From Paractinoplanes rishiriensis (lineage in GTDB: Bacteria; Actinomycetota; Actinomycetes; Mycobacteriales; Micromonosporaceae), in contig NZ_BOMV01000021.1 of the NCBI RefSeq assembly GCF_016862375.1, positions 1 through 64,000 on the forward strand: a stretch of DNA of 64,000 nt, given 5' to 3'. Positions 46,758-56,353 of the stretch are shown here, one piece after another. The stretch's first letter is position 1. Every line of letters begins with the position of its first letter. The position numbers and the translations under genes are program-made. The notes below the pieces were generated by a model that saw only the letters and a program-made list of their open reading frames with translations, had not been told where the DNA came from and did no database searches.

Positions 46758-47665
46758 CGGACGTCCGGAACGTCATCTGCTCGGCTGAGCCTCCAGCTTC
46801 AGCGGGTGCCGGCCCCGGCATCGTCACCGGCGCCCCGGTCGCCGGGCAGCCGGTAGGCGTGGGGCCCGGTCACCGACCGATCACCCAGCAACCGTTCGGC
46901 CGGACGCCGAAGTAGGGCGGCGAGCTCCAGTTCCGCGTAACTGGGCCGCGAATGTTCAACCTGATCCGGTACGTCGTAGTCAACGTCACACCCCGACTCG
47001 AGCCGGACGTCGGCGACCCGCCGCCGGACAATGTCCAGAATCCAATTCGTGACGCCGGATCCGGATTCCCTGTGACAGCCCGCCAGCAGCCGGGGTGGCC
47101 GCCTGAGCGTCGATCTCCCGCTGGTCAGCCTCCTTCTCACGCCGCCCGGCCCTGCAGGTCGATCTCCCAATGATCGGCTTCAGCCTCCCGCCCGCCCGTC
47201 AGCGGCACGCTCGCGGCCGGCGAGGCGCTGCTCACGCTCGTCCAGAAGCCGCACGCGCCGGCCGAGTCCTCGCCGTCGACCGGACCGGTACCCATGCACT
47301 CACGGTAGTCCAGAACGGGCCCGATCACTCCGTCGGCGTCCGCGCATATGGTTTCGCACTCCCGCGCCGGCCCCGGCCGGTCTTCCTTTCGCGCCGGGCT
47401 CCAGACGGAGGCGACGGGCCGGCACTCCAGCGTGCGTTCACGGCTACGAAGAGTAGAGTTCGGCTGGTCATGGTATCGCCGTGGCAAACCTGTCGGCTAT
47501 GCCGCCCCGTGCCCGACGCGGGCGCCCTCAGGATCCGCCCTGGCCGACCCCCGATCATCATGACTTTCGCCGTTCTCATCGCTTCCGCTCCTGCTGGCGT
47601 ATCGAGTCACCAGACGTGACCGGGCCGGGACGAGCCATCCCGCCCGACCGACTCTGGAGGCTGAG
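46758..47665. other. 908-bp gap, no confident gene
   Basis: A reverse open frame (47170-46799) encodes 123 residues with a plausible stretch (DVDYDVPDQVEHSRPSYAELELAALL) but starts at TTG without a clear ribosome site; it may be a decayed small gene. Other frames are Arg/Pro-rich shadows. No element or terminator is recognised. Confidence 0.4.
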
Positions 47666-48370
47666 ATGCCTGTCGTCCCGGACTGTTCCCGACCGGGCGA
47701 GCCCGCGCCGCGTGCCGGCCGCCGCTCGCTTCGCCTGTCCAGGCTGATGCTGCTGGCCGGGGCTTTGTCGGCAACTGCCGGGACTGGGAACCCCGACCAG
47801 CCGGCGGTCACCGGCGACCGCTCCGCCGACGAGGCCATGAGCATCCCGGACCGGGCGATGCTGCAGGCCACCGAGCTGTACGGCGCCACGACCGCGGTGC
47901 TCGACGACGACCGCTGGGCGCACGTCCGGCCTCCCCAGCCGTGCGCCGACGGCGCCTACCCCAGTGCGGTGCTGTGCCGGGGCTCGCGCGCCGTCACGGC
48001 CGTCGTCGAGGTCAACGGAACACCCGCCGTCGCCGTGGAGTATGTGGCCGTCTTCCGGTCCAACGGCGCCCGCCGATACGTCCGCGATCTGCACCGGGCG
48101 CTGGACGGCTGCCGCGGTATCGACGCACAGGGCACCTGGAAGATCCTTGACACCGGGTTGGCGAGCCGGGAGTCGCTGCTGCTGCGGCTACGCCAGAAGT
48201 GGGAGCATGCCGGAGAGACCGCGACGAAGAACACCTTCGTCGCCGTGGCTCGGGTCGGACGCGTACTTGTGGTGGTCGCCGACGTCGGGTGGGAAGCCGG
48301 CGACGGCCACCGTGACCTGGTGGAGGCGTTGATCGGTCCGGCATTGCGGCGCGCGAACCTCCTTCTCTGA
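47666..48370 (+). CDS. Exported hypothetical protein (PknH-sensor-like)
   Basis: The 234-aa protein has a basic N-terminus and a weak signal sequence (RLMLLAGALSATAG), then a domain with two cysteine-bearing segments (PQPCADGAY, AVLCRGS and DGCRGI) and alternating strands. It faintly resembles the extracytoplasmic sensor domains attached to PknH-type kinases, but this is uncertain. GGAGG precedes ATG 47666 by 5 bases. Confidence 0.5.
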   Translation: MPVVPDCSRPGEPAPRAGRRSLRLSRLMLLAGALSATAGTGNPDQPAVTGDRSADEAMSIPDRAMLQATELYGATTAVLDDDRWAHVRPPQPCADGAYPSAVLCRGSRAVTAVVEVNGTPAVAVEYVAVFRSNGARRYVRDLHRALDGCRGIDAQGTWKILDTGLASRESLLLRLRQKWEHAGETATKNTFVAVARVGRVLVVVADVGWEAGDGHRDLVEALIGPALRRANLLL

Positions 48371-48514
48371 CGGCGAGCTACGCAGCCAGGCTCGTCCACC
48401 GCAGCGGCCTACCCGTGCCGGCAGCGGCAACGGCGGTTGGGCGGTCTTCGCCCGGGCATGCAACGGCTCGCTGAAGTCCGGTAGACGCACCCCCATTGAT
48501 GCGAGGTTCAGACC

Positions 48515-49519
48515 ATGCGCGCACCGACATCATCCCTCCACCCAAGAACCGGTGCGTTGCGGTCGGCTGTCATCGTCAACCCCGTGAAGGTGCCGGACCG
48601 GGATGTCCTGCACCGGACCATCGTCGACGCGCTGACTGCCGCTGGATGGCCGGAGCCGATGTGGTTGGAGACCACGGTCGGCGATCCAGGATCCGGCCAG
48701 GCACGCCAAGCCGTCCGGGACGGTGCCGAACTCGTCTTCGCCTGCGGCGGCGACGGCACGGTGATGTCCTGTGTGACGGTCCTGGCAGGAACCGACATCG
48801 CCCTTGCCGTGCTCCCCGCCGGCATCAGCAATCTGCTGGCCGCCAGCCTCGGGCTCACCGGCGACGTCGCAGCCGGCATCGAGGTCGTACTCCAAGGCGG
48901 ACGCCGCCGCATCGACGTCGGCTGCGTCGGCGAGCAGAGCTTCGCCGTGATGGCCGGGATGGGTTTCGACGTCCAGATGCTCGTCGCGACCAACGACGAC
49001 ACCGCGAGCAAACCCGTAGGCTGGCTCGCCTGGTTTGCCGGGGCGGTCCGGCACCTGCGGGATCGTCCCATGCGGATCCGGCTCATCCTCGATGACCGGC
49101 TGTCGTTCAACCGCCGCCCCTGCGCCGTGATCGTCGGCAACGCCGGGCGGCTCCGAGGCGGGATGCGGCTGCTCGACGATGCCCCACCCGAAGACGGGCT
49201 CCTCGACGTGACCGTTCTGAGCCCGAGAACCCTTGGACATTGGCTCTCACCCGGCTGGGCCGTGCTCCGCCGCAAGGAAGTCGTCCCCTGCATGGAGACC
49301 TTCACCGCCAGCCGGGTGGAGATCCGCAGCAACCGGGTCCAGCCACGCCAGCTCGACGGCGACCCGATCGAGTCCGGCAAGCAACTGCTCGTCACCGTAC
49401 GGCCCCAAGCTTTGCTGCTCTGCGTGCCGTGCCCCACCACCGATCCCGGCGTCGCGACTGCGGGTGGCGACCCGAGCGCGATTCAGCATCGCGTCCATCG
49501 CGTCGATAAGAGGATGTGA
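48515..49519 (+). CDS. Diacylglycerol kinase-like lipid kinase
   Basis: The 334-aa protein has the DAGK catalytic motif ELVFACGGDGTVMSC, VLPAGISNLLAASLGL (usually GTxNDLARxL) and the C-terminal DGDP-like LDGDPIE. The family phosphorylates diacylglycerol or related lipids with ATP. The first ~15 residues are poorly conserved. A decayed, very similar copy lies at 58012-58480. Confidence 0.8.
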   Translation: MRAPTSSLHPRTGALRSAVIVNPVKVPDRDVLHRTIVDALTAAGWPEPMWLETTVGDPGSGQARQAVRDGAELVFACGGDGTVMSCVTVLAGTDIALAVLPAGISNLLAASLGLTGDVAAGIEVVLQGGRRRIDVGCVGEQSFAVMAGMGFDVQMLVATNDDTASKPVGWLAWFAGAVRHLRDRPMRIRLILDDRLSFNRRPCAVIVGNAGRLRGGMRLLDDAPPEDGLLDVTVLSPRTLGHWLSPGWAVLRRKEVVPCMETFTASRVEIRSNRVQPRQLDGDPIESGKQLLVTVRPQALLLCVPCPTTDPGVATAGGDPSAIQHRVHRVDKRM

Positions 49520-49549
49520 TGTCTGCGGGGACGGCAAGGGAGCTCAGCG

Positions 49550-51019
49550 ATGACGGGTAGAAGCACCTTCAGCAGCCATCTTCTCGCCGGATTCGCATTG
49601 ACCGTGGGATTGACCGTGCTGATGGGAGCGGCATCGGTGACCGCCTTGACGACGGTGACCCGCAGCAAGGATGCCGTGGTCACCTCTGCTATCCGTCAGC
49701 TGTCCCACGGACGGCAACTGAGCACGGCCGCAGAACAGCGCATTGGCAACTTCCGGATCTTTCTGCTCACCGGAGCGGCCGAGGATCTGGCGGCCATCGC
49801 GGAGAACCGCAGCCAGTTCCACCGCCAAGCCGCCGAGCTCGGCACCCTGTTCACCGATCCGGTGAAGCTGGGATTACTCAACGAGGTCGCCGACGCGGAG
49901 ACAACCTACACGGCCGCGCTGGACCGCACCATCGAACTGCGTAAAGCGATCACGAACCTCGAGCAGGTCGCACAGCTCAACGCCGAGCAGGTCTCGCCGG
50001 CTCGCCGCGGCCTGCAGCAGGCCATCGGTAACCTCATCAACCGGGTCCAAGCCGACCTTAGCACCGCACGCGAGGCTTCCTCACGAACCGCCACCGAAGC
50101 CATAGCGGTGATCTGCGCCTTGGGCACCGCGGCCGTCATCTGCGCCGTGGTGATCGCACGGCGGCTCAACCGGGGACTGCGCCGCAAGGTGGGCGCCGCG
50201 GTCGGGCAGATCCAAAGCTCGTCCCAGGAGCTCGAAACGACCGCCGAGCGACAGGCCTCCGGCAGCCGGGACCAGGCCGGCGCGATGAACGAGATCACTA
50301 CGACGATCACCGAGCTGCTGATCACCTCGCGGCAGATCGCGGACAACGCCCACCGAGTCTCCAAGATCGCCGAGGACACTGCTCAGGCGGCGCAGAACGG
50401 CGGCGCGACCATCGACCAGACCCGGGCCTCGATCGCTGCCATCCGCACCCAGATGGACCAGATCGTGCAGCACATGCTCGTACTCGGCGAGAAGTCACAG
50501 CAGATCGGCGGCGTCGTCGACCTCGTCTCCGAGCTGGCCGAACAGACCAACATCCTGGCCATCAACGCCGCCATCGAGGCCAGCGGCGCCGGCGAGCACG
50601 GCCGCCGGTTCGCGGTAGTGGCGGAGGAGATACGCAAACTCGCCGACCGCACCACCGAATCAGCCAAACAGATCCGCACCCTCATCGACGACGTACGCGG
50701 CGCCGTCAACACGACCGTCACGGCCACCGAGATCGGCACCGGGGCCGTCGACACCGGCGTGCGGCAGTTCGGCGACGCGACCACAGCCTTCCGCCGCATC
50801 ACCCACCTGGTATCCACGGCCAACGACGCCAGCCGCGAGATAGAACTGTCCACCAAGCAGCAGAGCTCCGCCGTCGAACAGGTCAACACGGCCGCCGCCG
50901 ACACCGCCCGGGTGACGCGGGAAACCCAGACCACCGCCGTCCAGACCAAGCACACCGCGACCCACCTGTCGTCTCTTTCCAACGACCTGCAGAAACTCGT
51001 CGGCACCGGCTACCGCTGA
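49550..51019 (+). CDS. Methyl-accepting chemotaxis-type sensor protein
   Basis: The 489-aa protein has TM1 (residues ~11-32), an extracytoplasmic four-helix bundle (~33-183), TM2 (~184-204), then a coiled-coil signalling domain with the hairpin tip [35 protein letters not shown] (landmark at residues ~330-364). Such proteins normally talk to CheA/CheW, absent from this window. Thirty bases separate it from the lipid kinase. Confidence 0.85.
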   Translation: MTGRSTFSSHLLAGFALTVGLTVLMGAASVTALTTVTRSKDAVVTSAIRQLSHGRQLSTAAEQRIGNFRIFLLTGAAEDLAAIAENRSQFHRQAAELGTLFTDPVKLGLLNEVADAETTYTAALDRTIELRKAITNLEQVAQLNAEQVSPARRGLQQAIGNLINRVQADLSTAREASSRTATEAIAVICALGTAAVICAVVIARRLNRGLRRKVGAAVGQIQSSSQELETTAERQASGSRDQAGAMNEITTTITELLITSRQIADNAHRVSKIAEDTAQAAQNGGATIDQTRASIAAIRTQMDQIVQHMLVLGEKSQQIGGVVDLVSELAEQTNILAINAAIEASGAGEHGRRFAVVAEEIRKLADRTTESAKQIRTLIDDVRGAVNTTVTATEIGTGAVDTGVRQFGDATTAFRRITHLVSTANDASREIELSTKQQSSAVEQVNTAAADTARVTRETQTTAVQTKHTATHLSSLSNDLQKLVGTGYR

Positions 51020-51661
51020 ACGCCACTCCGGCATACGGCCCAGCGGGTCATCGGGCGGGAACGTGACCGGGCGTCTGGCCTCACGCGACGTTGCGTGCAT
51101 GACCTGGTACGGGAAGTGCAACCGCACGCACGTACGGGCTGACGTCGAATTTGTGAGAACGGAGTCGGCGAGTTGCCAGGCCACCCACATCCGGCGACTG
51201 CCAGGCGTGACATCGGCCGGTTCGCCGGCGAACTGGTGATCGACGGCCCAGGTGTGCAGCACCGAGCGCAGGCGGCTGGGACCGGCAACCCCGGACAGAA
51301 CCAGCTCGTGGTCGATGTCTCGGCGTGCGCTTACCTCGGACAACACAACTGCGTCTACCCCTGCACAGGCACCTACACCAGACTGGGGAATCCGCTCGGA
51401 CCGGACCTAGCGCGGCGACTTTGACGGTGACGCGGTCGTGGGCGTACGGCTGGGGTTCGAAGGGTGTCGCAGCCGCCGCATCGTCTCGGTAATGCGGTCG
51501 GACCGGCGGTCCGGGTAGCGCAGCAGCAGTTGTCCGTTCGCCCGTTCGCTGCGTCATACTGACGTCGACCGGCCATCGCGATCATCATGGCCTACTGGCG
51601 CGGGTTCCTGGCCACGGCGTACACACGCCGCCCTGCAGACGGCGAGGAAGAGGTAGGTACC
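51020..51661. other. 642-bp gap, possibly a decayed gene on the reverse strand
   Basis: On the reverse strand between about 51346 and 51060 a frame reads HELVLSGVAGPSRLRSVLHTWAVDHQF and RMWVAWQLADSVLTNS. This weakly resembles the start of anti-sigma/HATPase regulators. It continues antisense into the MCP gene, so no intact gene is called. The remainder shows nothing recognisable. Confidence 0.3.
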
Positions 51662-52966
51662 GTGACTGCTGACGGACCTGGAGCCGTCACGTCGCTGCCA
51701 GCCCACGACGGCCAACCCGCCGGTCCCGTGGCTGACTCATCGGTGGCAGGCATCGTCATCCTGCTGATCGAGGACGACCCCGGTGACGCTGTCCTGGTCC
51801 GGGAGTACCTCGCCGACAGCGACCTCGACGCCCGCCTGCACCATGTCGGCACCCTCGCCCAAGCCACCGGCATCGAGTACGAGCCGGAGTGCATCCTGCT
51901 GGACCTGCACCTGCCGGACGGTCAAGGACTCGACGCGCTGCGCCACGTCTTGCACCGGTGGCCGCACACCGCCCTGCTGGTGCTCACCGGCCTCAACGAC
52001 ACTGCGATGGGCTCCGCCGCGGTCGCCGCCGGCGCCCAGGACTACCTGCTCAAAAGTCAGGTCGACGCAGCGGTTCTGGCACGAACCGTCCGATATGCGG
52101 TGCAGCGTAAACGCGTCCAGACCGCCGAACGCACGCTGCGCGACAGCCGGCTGCAAGCAGACGAGAACACCCGCCTGCAACGCGGCCTGCTCCCCAAACC
52201 GTTACTGGCCGACGCGACCGTGACCGTGGTCAGCCGCTACCTGCCCGGCCAGCAGCGCTCCCTGCTCGGCGGCGACTTCTACGACGTCGTGCAGACACCC
52301 GACGGGATCATCCACGCCCTCATCGGCGACGTCTGCGGCAACGGGCCTGACGAAGCCGCGCTCGGCGTCGGCCTGCGGTTCGGCTGGCGCACTCTGACCC
52401 TGGCCGGCGTGCGCAAGGCCGACCGGATGCGCCTGCTCGAGCAGGTTCTGGTCGCCGAACGACCACACGACGGCATGTTCGCCACCGTCTGCACCGTCGG
52501 CATCACCCCCGGCCGCCCCGGCATCATCCTGCTCAGCGCCGGGCATCCCGCCCCACTGATCATCACCCGGGACGGCGCCTACCCCGCCCCGATCGCCTAC
52601 GGCACCGGCCTGGGCATGGCACCCGGACGGGGACGATGGCAAGAGTCATCGATCACCGTGCCCGCCGGTGCCGGACTGCTGCTGTACACCGACGGCGTCA
52701 TCGAAAGCTTCTGCGACGACGGCACCCGCCTCGGGGAGGAACGCTTCGTCCAGCTCGCGACCCGCCTGACCACCATCGAAGACCCCGACCAGTACATCGA
52801 TGCGCTACTCACCGAGATCCAACACTCCGATGCAGGCCGGCACAGCGACGACACTGCCGTGCTCTACCTAAGATGGCCCCACCAGCCGGCCACTACGGCA
52901 GAGGCGGACGAGCCGCTGACGGCTACCACCCGGCTCAGTGACGCGGGTGCGGACCTGCCGGAGTAG
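51662..52966 (+). CDS. Response regulator-PP2C phosphatase (RsbU-like)
   Basis: The 434-aa protein has an N-terminal receiver domain (residues ~30-145: ILLIEDDPGD, phospho-acceptor Asp in CILLDLHLPDG, Thr in VLTGL, Lys in YLLKSQ), a helical linker and a C-terminal SpoIIE/PP2C domain (LLGGDFYDVV, IGDVCGNGPDEA, LSAGHPAPL, LLYTDGVIES, HSDDTAVLYL). All metal and phospho-acceptor residues appear present. GTG 51662 follows GAGGTAGG; ATG 51587 has no ribosome site. The gene converges with, and overlaps by 32 bases, another phosphatase. Confidence 0.85.
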   Translation: MTADGPGAVTSLPAHDGQPAGPVADSSVAGIVILLIEDDPGDAVLVREYLADSDLDARLHHVGTLAQATGIEYEPECILLDLHLPDGQGLDALRHVLHRWPHTALLVLTGLNDTAMGSAAVAAGAQDYLLKSQVDAAVLARTVRYAVQRKRVQTAERTLRDSRLQADENTRLQRGLLPKPLLADATVTVVSRYLPGQQRSLLGGDFYDVVQTPDGIIHALIGDVCGNGPDEAALGVGLRFGWRTLTLAGVRKADRMRLLEQVLVAERPHDGMFATVCTVGITPGRPGIILLSAGHPAPLIITRDGAYPAPIAYGTGLGMAPGRGRWQESSITVPAGAGLLLYTDGVIESFCDDGTRLGEERFVQLATRLTTIEDPDQYIDALLTEIQHSDAGRHSDDTAVLYLRWPHQPATTAEADEPLTATTRLSDAGADLPE

Positions 52967-54206
52967 GGATATGCCTGCCAGGCACGCTCAATGCCATGAC
53001 GGCGACGTCGTCCTCAACTTCCTCGAAGGTGGCGAGAAGCTCGACGAGGGCGCGAACGGCGGCGGCGGCCTCGGTCGGGCCCTGATTCCGGACGTAGTCC
53101 CGCAATGCTTCGTCGCCGAAGCGTTCGCCGTGCGGTCCGGTTCGCGCCTCGGTCAGTCCGTCGCTGTACAGGATGAGCGTGTCACCCGGATCCAGCCGCA
53201 CCGTGCGGGTCGCCAGACGAGGTTCGGCCATGATGCCGATCAGGGCGCCGCCTTCGGTCAACTGGTAATCGGTGGCGCCGTTCGCCCGGCTCAGGAGGGC
53301 GGGTGGATGTCCGCCGGCGGCGATCGTGGCTCGGTAGCCGACGCCCTGCTTCTCGAGGACACCGAAGATGACGGTGCAGTGCCGGTGCGCCTGGGTGCGG
53401 TACTCCTGGAACAGCACGGCGTTGAGGTTCGCCAAGACCGCGGTGGGGTCGGGATCGTAGACGGCGGCGGCGCGCAGCGTGTACCTGGCGGCGGCTGTCA
53501 CGGCCGCGGCCCCGATGCCTTTGCCGCGTACGTCTCCAAGAAAGAAAGCCCACCGGTCGCCGGGCAGGGGGAACAGATCGTAGAAGTCGCCGCCCACCTC
53601 GTCGGGCGAAGCCATGTGGTAATGAGCAGCGGTCGCCATACCGGGCGGAACCGCCAGCGTGGCGGGCAGCAAACTGCGCTGTAATCCGGTCACGAGTAGG
53701 CGCAGCCGTGCCCGGTCTTGATCAGCACGGTGTCGCGCGCTGAGCAACTCCTGCTCATAGGCCCGCCGTTCGCGGGCGTCGAAAACGGTGGTCCGAATCA
53801 GCCGGGGCTCACCGTCGCCGCCGGTTTTGACGGTGGAGGTGACCAGCACCGGCACCGGGGTTCCGTCGGCGGTGAGCAGTTCCAGCGCAATGCCGCTGAC
53901 CTGGCCCTGCATCCGCAGCAGGGGGGCGAGATGCGTCTCATGGTAGAGGCGGCTGCCAACCGCCAGCAGGTCGACGAAACGGCGCCGGCCGACCACGTCT
54001 TCGCGGGCGTGGCCCAGCCAGTCGAGCAAGGTGGCGTTGACCTTGGCGATCGTGCCGTCCAGCAGGGTGGAGAGAAAGCCGCACGGTGCGTTGTCGTACA
54101 GGTCGTCGATGTCGTCCTCCAGCAACGCCGGGAACCTGACGTCATCGGGTGACCGACGTATCGCCGGCGGCGTGGGGTCATGGTGCCGCCGAGCGGACTC
54201 GCTCAT
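52935..54206 (-). CDS. PAS-PP2C (SpoIIE-type) phosphatase
   Basis: The 423-aa protein has an N-terminal PAS domain (residues ~30-145, YDNAPCGFLSTLLDGTIAKVN), a short coiled-coil linker (ARERRAYEQELLSARHRADQ) and a SpoIIE domain (VGGDFYDLF, LGDVRGKGIGAAAV, AAGGHPPAL, ILYSDGLTEAR, DDVAVMAL). GGGAGG precedes ATG 54206. It is the third SpoIIE-type phosphatase within 10 kb. The 3' end overlaps the convergent REC-PP2C gene by 32 bases. Confidence 0.85.
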   Translation of the reverse strand: MSESARRHHDPTPPAIRRSPDDVRFPALLEDDIDDLYDNAPCGFLSTLLDGTIAKVNATLLDWLGHAREDVVGRRRFVDLLAVGSRLYHETHLAPLLRMQGQVSGIALELLTADGTPVPVLVTSTVKTGGDGEPRLIRTTVFDARERRAYEQELLSARHRADQDRARLRLLVTGLQRSLLPATLAVPPGMATAAHYHMASPDEVGGDFYDLFPLPGDRWAFFLGDVRGKGIGAAAVTAAARYTLRAAAVYDPDPTAVLANLNAVLFQEYRTQAHRHCTVIFGVLEKQGVGYRATIAAGGHPPALLSRANGATDYQLTEGGALIGIMAEPRLATRTVRLDPGDTLILYSDGLTEARTGPHGERFGDEALRDYVRNQGPTEAAAAVRALVELLATFEEVEDDVAVMALSVPGRHIPTPAGPHPRH

Positions 54207-54318
54207 GATCCTCCCGCGCGTGCGGCGGGCCGGCGATGTCGCTTCACCATACGATCTTTGCACCGGCCGCACCCACGGTCGACACCTCGACCCAACGAAC
54301 GCACTCACGCCCAGCCGG

Positions 54319-55311
54319 TCATCGGGCCGCCACGCGCAGAGCGGCGGCGGAGCTGTCATTACGTTTCGCGGCGAGGCGGACAGGGTCGGGCCAGCGCACG
54401 TCGTGGACCCAGCCGAGTTTCTCGAAAACCCAGATCAGGCGGGCACCCGGGTCGATCTGGCCGCGCAGGACGCCGTGCCGGGCGCCCGTCGGATCGGCGT
54501 GATGGCTGTTGTGCCAGCTCTCCCCGAACGACAGGATCGCCAGAGGCCAGAAGTTGGTGGCCTTGTCCTTGCTGTTGAACGGGCGCTCACCGACGACGTG
54601 GCAGATGGAGTTCACCGACCAGGTCACGTGATGCAGCAGAGCCATGCGCACCAGCCCGGCCCAGAAGAAGCCGGTGAGCGCACCGGTCCAACTGCTTGTC
54701 ACCAGGCCACCGATCAGAGCAGGCAGCAGCAGAGAGACGGCGAACAGCGGAAGGAAGAGCCGGTCGACGATGCGGATGCCGCGATCGGCCAGCAAATCCG
54801 GTGCGAACCGGGCCTTGTTGGTGACTTCCTTGTTGAAGAACCAGCCGCAATGCGCATAGAACAGGCCCTTGGCGAGGGCACGGACGCCGGTGCCGTACCG
54901 CCACGGGGAATGCGGGTCGCCTTCGCGGTCGGTGAAAGCGTGATGCCGGCGGTGGTCGGCGACCCATTCGGTCGGCGGTCCCTCCACGGCGAGGGATCCG
55001 GCGACGGCGAGCACGAGGCGCAGCGGCCGGTTGGCTTTGAACGAGCCGTGCGTCAGATAACGGTGGAAACCGACGGTGACCCCGGCCACGGCGATCAGGT
55101 AGCCGGCGACGGCCATTCCGGCGTCCAGAGCGGAAAGGCCCCAGCCCCAGGCGACCGGGATGGCGGCGAGCAACGCGACGAACGGAGCGACGACGAAGAC
55201 CCACAACATCGCCACCGCCGCGGTGGACTGCGTCGCCTCGATCATCGGCTTGGGACCGGGCTGGATGCCATCACCGCGGACGGCGGCTGGGACAGAAACG
55301 GATGCGCTCAT
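54319..55311 (-). CDS. Acyl-CoA/fatty acid delta-9-type desaturase
   Basis: The 330-aa membrane di-iron desaturase has three histidine boxes: FHRYLTH, HRRHH and HNSHH, with helices between. It introduces a double bond into acyl chains and adjusts membrane fluidity, which fits a cold or stress setting. CTGAGGAG precedes ATG 55311. It belongs to a different group from the desaturase fragment at 46 kb (QIEHH type). Confidence 0.88.
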   Translation of the reverse strand: MSASVSVPAAVRGDGIQPGPKPMIEATQSTAAVAMLWVFVVAPFVALLAAIPVAWGWGLSALDAGMAVAGYLIAVAGVTVGFHRYLTHGSFKANRPLRLVLAVAGSLAVEGPPTEWVADHRRHHAFTDREGDPHSPWRYGTGVRALAKGLFYAHCGWFFNKEVTNKARFAPDLLADRGIRIVDRLFLPLFAVSLLLPALIGGLVTSSWTGALTGFFWAGLVRMALLHHVTWSVNSICHVVGERPFNSKDKATNFWPLAILSFGESWHNSHHADPTGARHGVLRGQIDPGARLIWVFEKLGWVHDVRWPDPVRLAAKRNDSSAAALRVAAR

Positions 55312-55453
55312 CGCGCGACTCCTCAGATCTGGCCGGCCTCGCACGTCGACGCCTCTCGTCGCGTCGAACGGTTAGACCGGTACGACAGGTACAGATGGGC
55401 CGCGGGAGTCTGGGCGGCCGCCGGACGGCTGTGCAGCGAGGCCGGCGTTCAGC

Positions 55454-55693
55454 GTGGTAGCGCTTTCGTACCCCGCCTCGACCGCCGCAAACGGCCGCTC
55501 GTGGAGGAATCGTCGCTTCGCCACCATCATCGAACAGGCCAAAGGCATCGTGGCTCAAGCTCGCGGCGTCAGTCCCGAGGAAGCGTTCGTGCTGATCCGT
55601 GACTTCTCGCGCCGCAACAACCGACGTTTGGGCGAGGTGGCGGACACCATCGTCACCGCACTTCCCGGCCTCCCGGACCTGGGGAGTCCGTAG
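55454..55693 (+). pseudogene. ANTAR-domain fragment
   Basis: The frame ends with a recognisable ANTAR RNA-binding domain: IIEQAKGIVAQARGVSPEEAFVLIRDFSRRNNRRL followed by VADTIVTAL (landmark at codons ~25-68). The preceding residues (MVALSYPASTAANGRSW) do not look like a GAF or receiver domain, which normally comes first. It appears to be the 3' end of a lost antiterminator gene. The 140 bases before it show nothing else. Confidence 0.6.
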
Positions 55694-55845
55694 CTCTGCG
55701 GCCGTGCCGGTCACCCCTGCAGCAAGTCGTCGACCGGTTCAGGCGCGTACGGTGGGAGGACACCGGCTTCTCGACGTCTCCTCCGACGAGCGCATCGCGC
55801 GCCCGCCTTCGATGGCGCGGATGTCGCCGACAGGAAGGCAATTCG

Positions 55846-56298
55846 ATGCCCGAGACCACGATGACCCGCACCCCCCGAGCGCCGGACGACGCCGTACGCC
55901 TGCGCCTGGACCCGGTACCGTCCCGAACCACCGTCCTCGACGGCGCCTGGTGGCCGCGGTCGACCGACGTCGTCGCCGAACTTCCAGCGCTGGTGGAAGC
56001 ACTCGCCGATCTGCGCGGCGAGATCACCCACGTGCTGTTGAACGCCGGTGAATGGGATCTTCCGCACCCGCGCCGGGCCGCCTCCGGCCACCGGACGATA
56101 CGGCTCGGCTGGTACACCTCCCAGCCAGCCGGATTGATCACCGTCATGAGCGACTTCGGACGGGACCGTTTCGATCTGCTGGTCGTGCCGCCGGACGCCA
56201 GCCCGGCATCGGCAGACGGCGCACTGACCGCCGCGGCCGACCCGATCGACCGCCGCCGCACGCCGGAACTTCTCTCCGGAATCGATCACGTCAGCTGA
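55846..56298 (+). CDS. DUF5994-family protein (copy 2)
   Basis: The 150-aa protein is a close relative of the one at 23119 (LDGAWWPRSTD, LRGEITHVLL, EWDLPHPRR, LGWYTSQPAGLITVM, RDRFDLLVVPPDASPA). AGGAAGG precedes ATG 55846. Function unknown. It lies 55 bases before a cation/proton antiporter gene and may be co-transcribed. Confidence 0.72.
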   Translation: MPETTMTRTPRAPDDAVRLRLDPVPSRTTVLDGAWWPRSTDVVAELPALVEALADLRGEITHVLLNAGEWDLPHPRRAASGHRTIRLGWYTSQPAGLITVMSDFGRDRFDLLVVPPDASPASADGALTAAADPIDRRRTPELLSGIDHVS

Positions 56299-56353
56299 GC
56301 GACGCCCGTACCCCCACCCCGATTTCCTTTGATGTCGAAACGGAGGCTGGGCG

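Noticed and set aside
51173..51424. Forward 83-codon frame
   Set aside because: It has no ribosome site or family features and a composition like neighbouring non-coding DNA.
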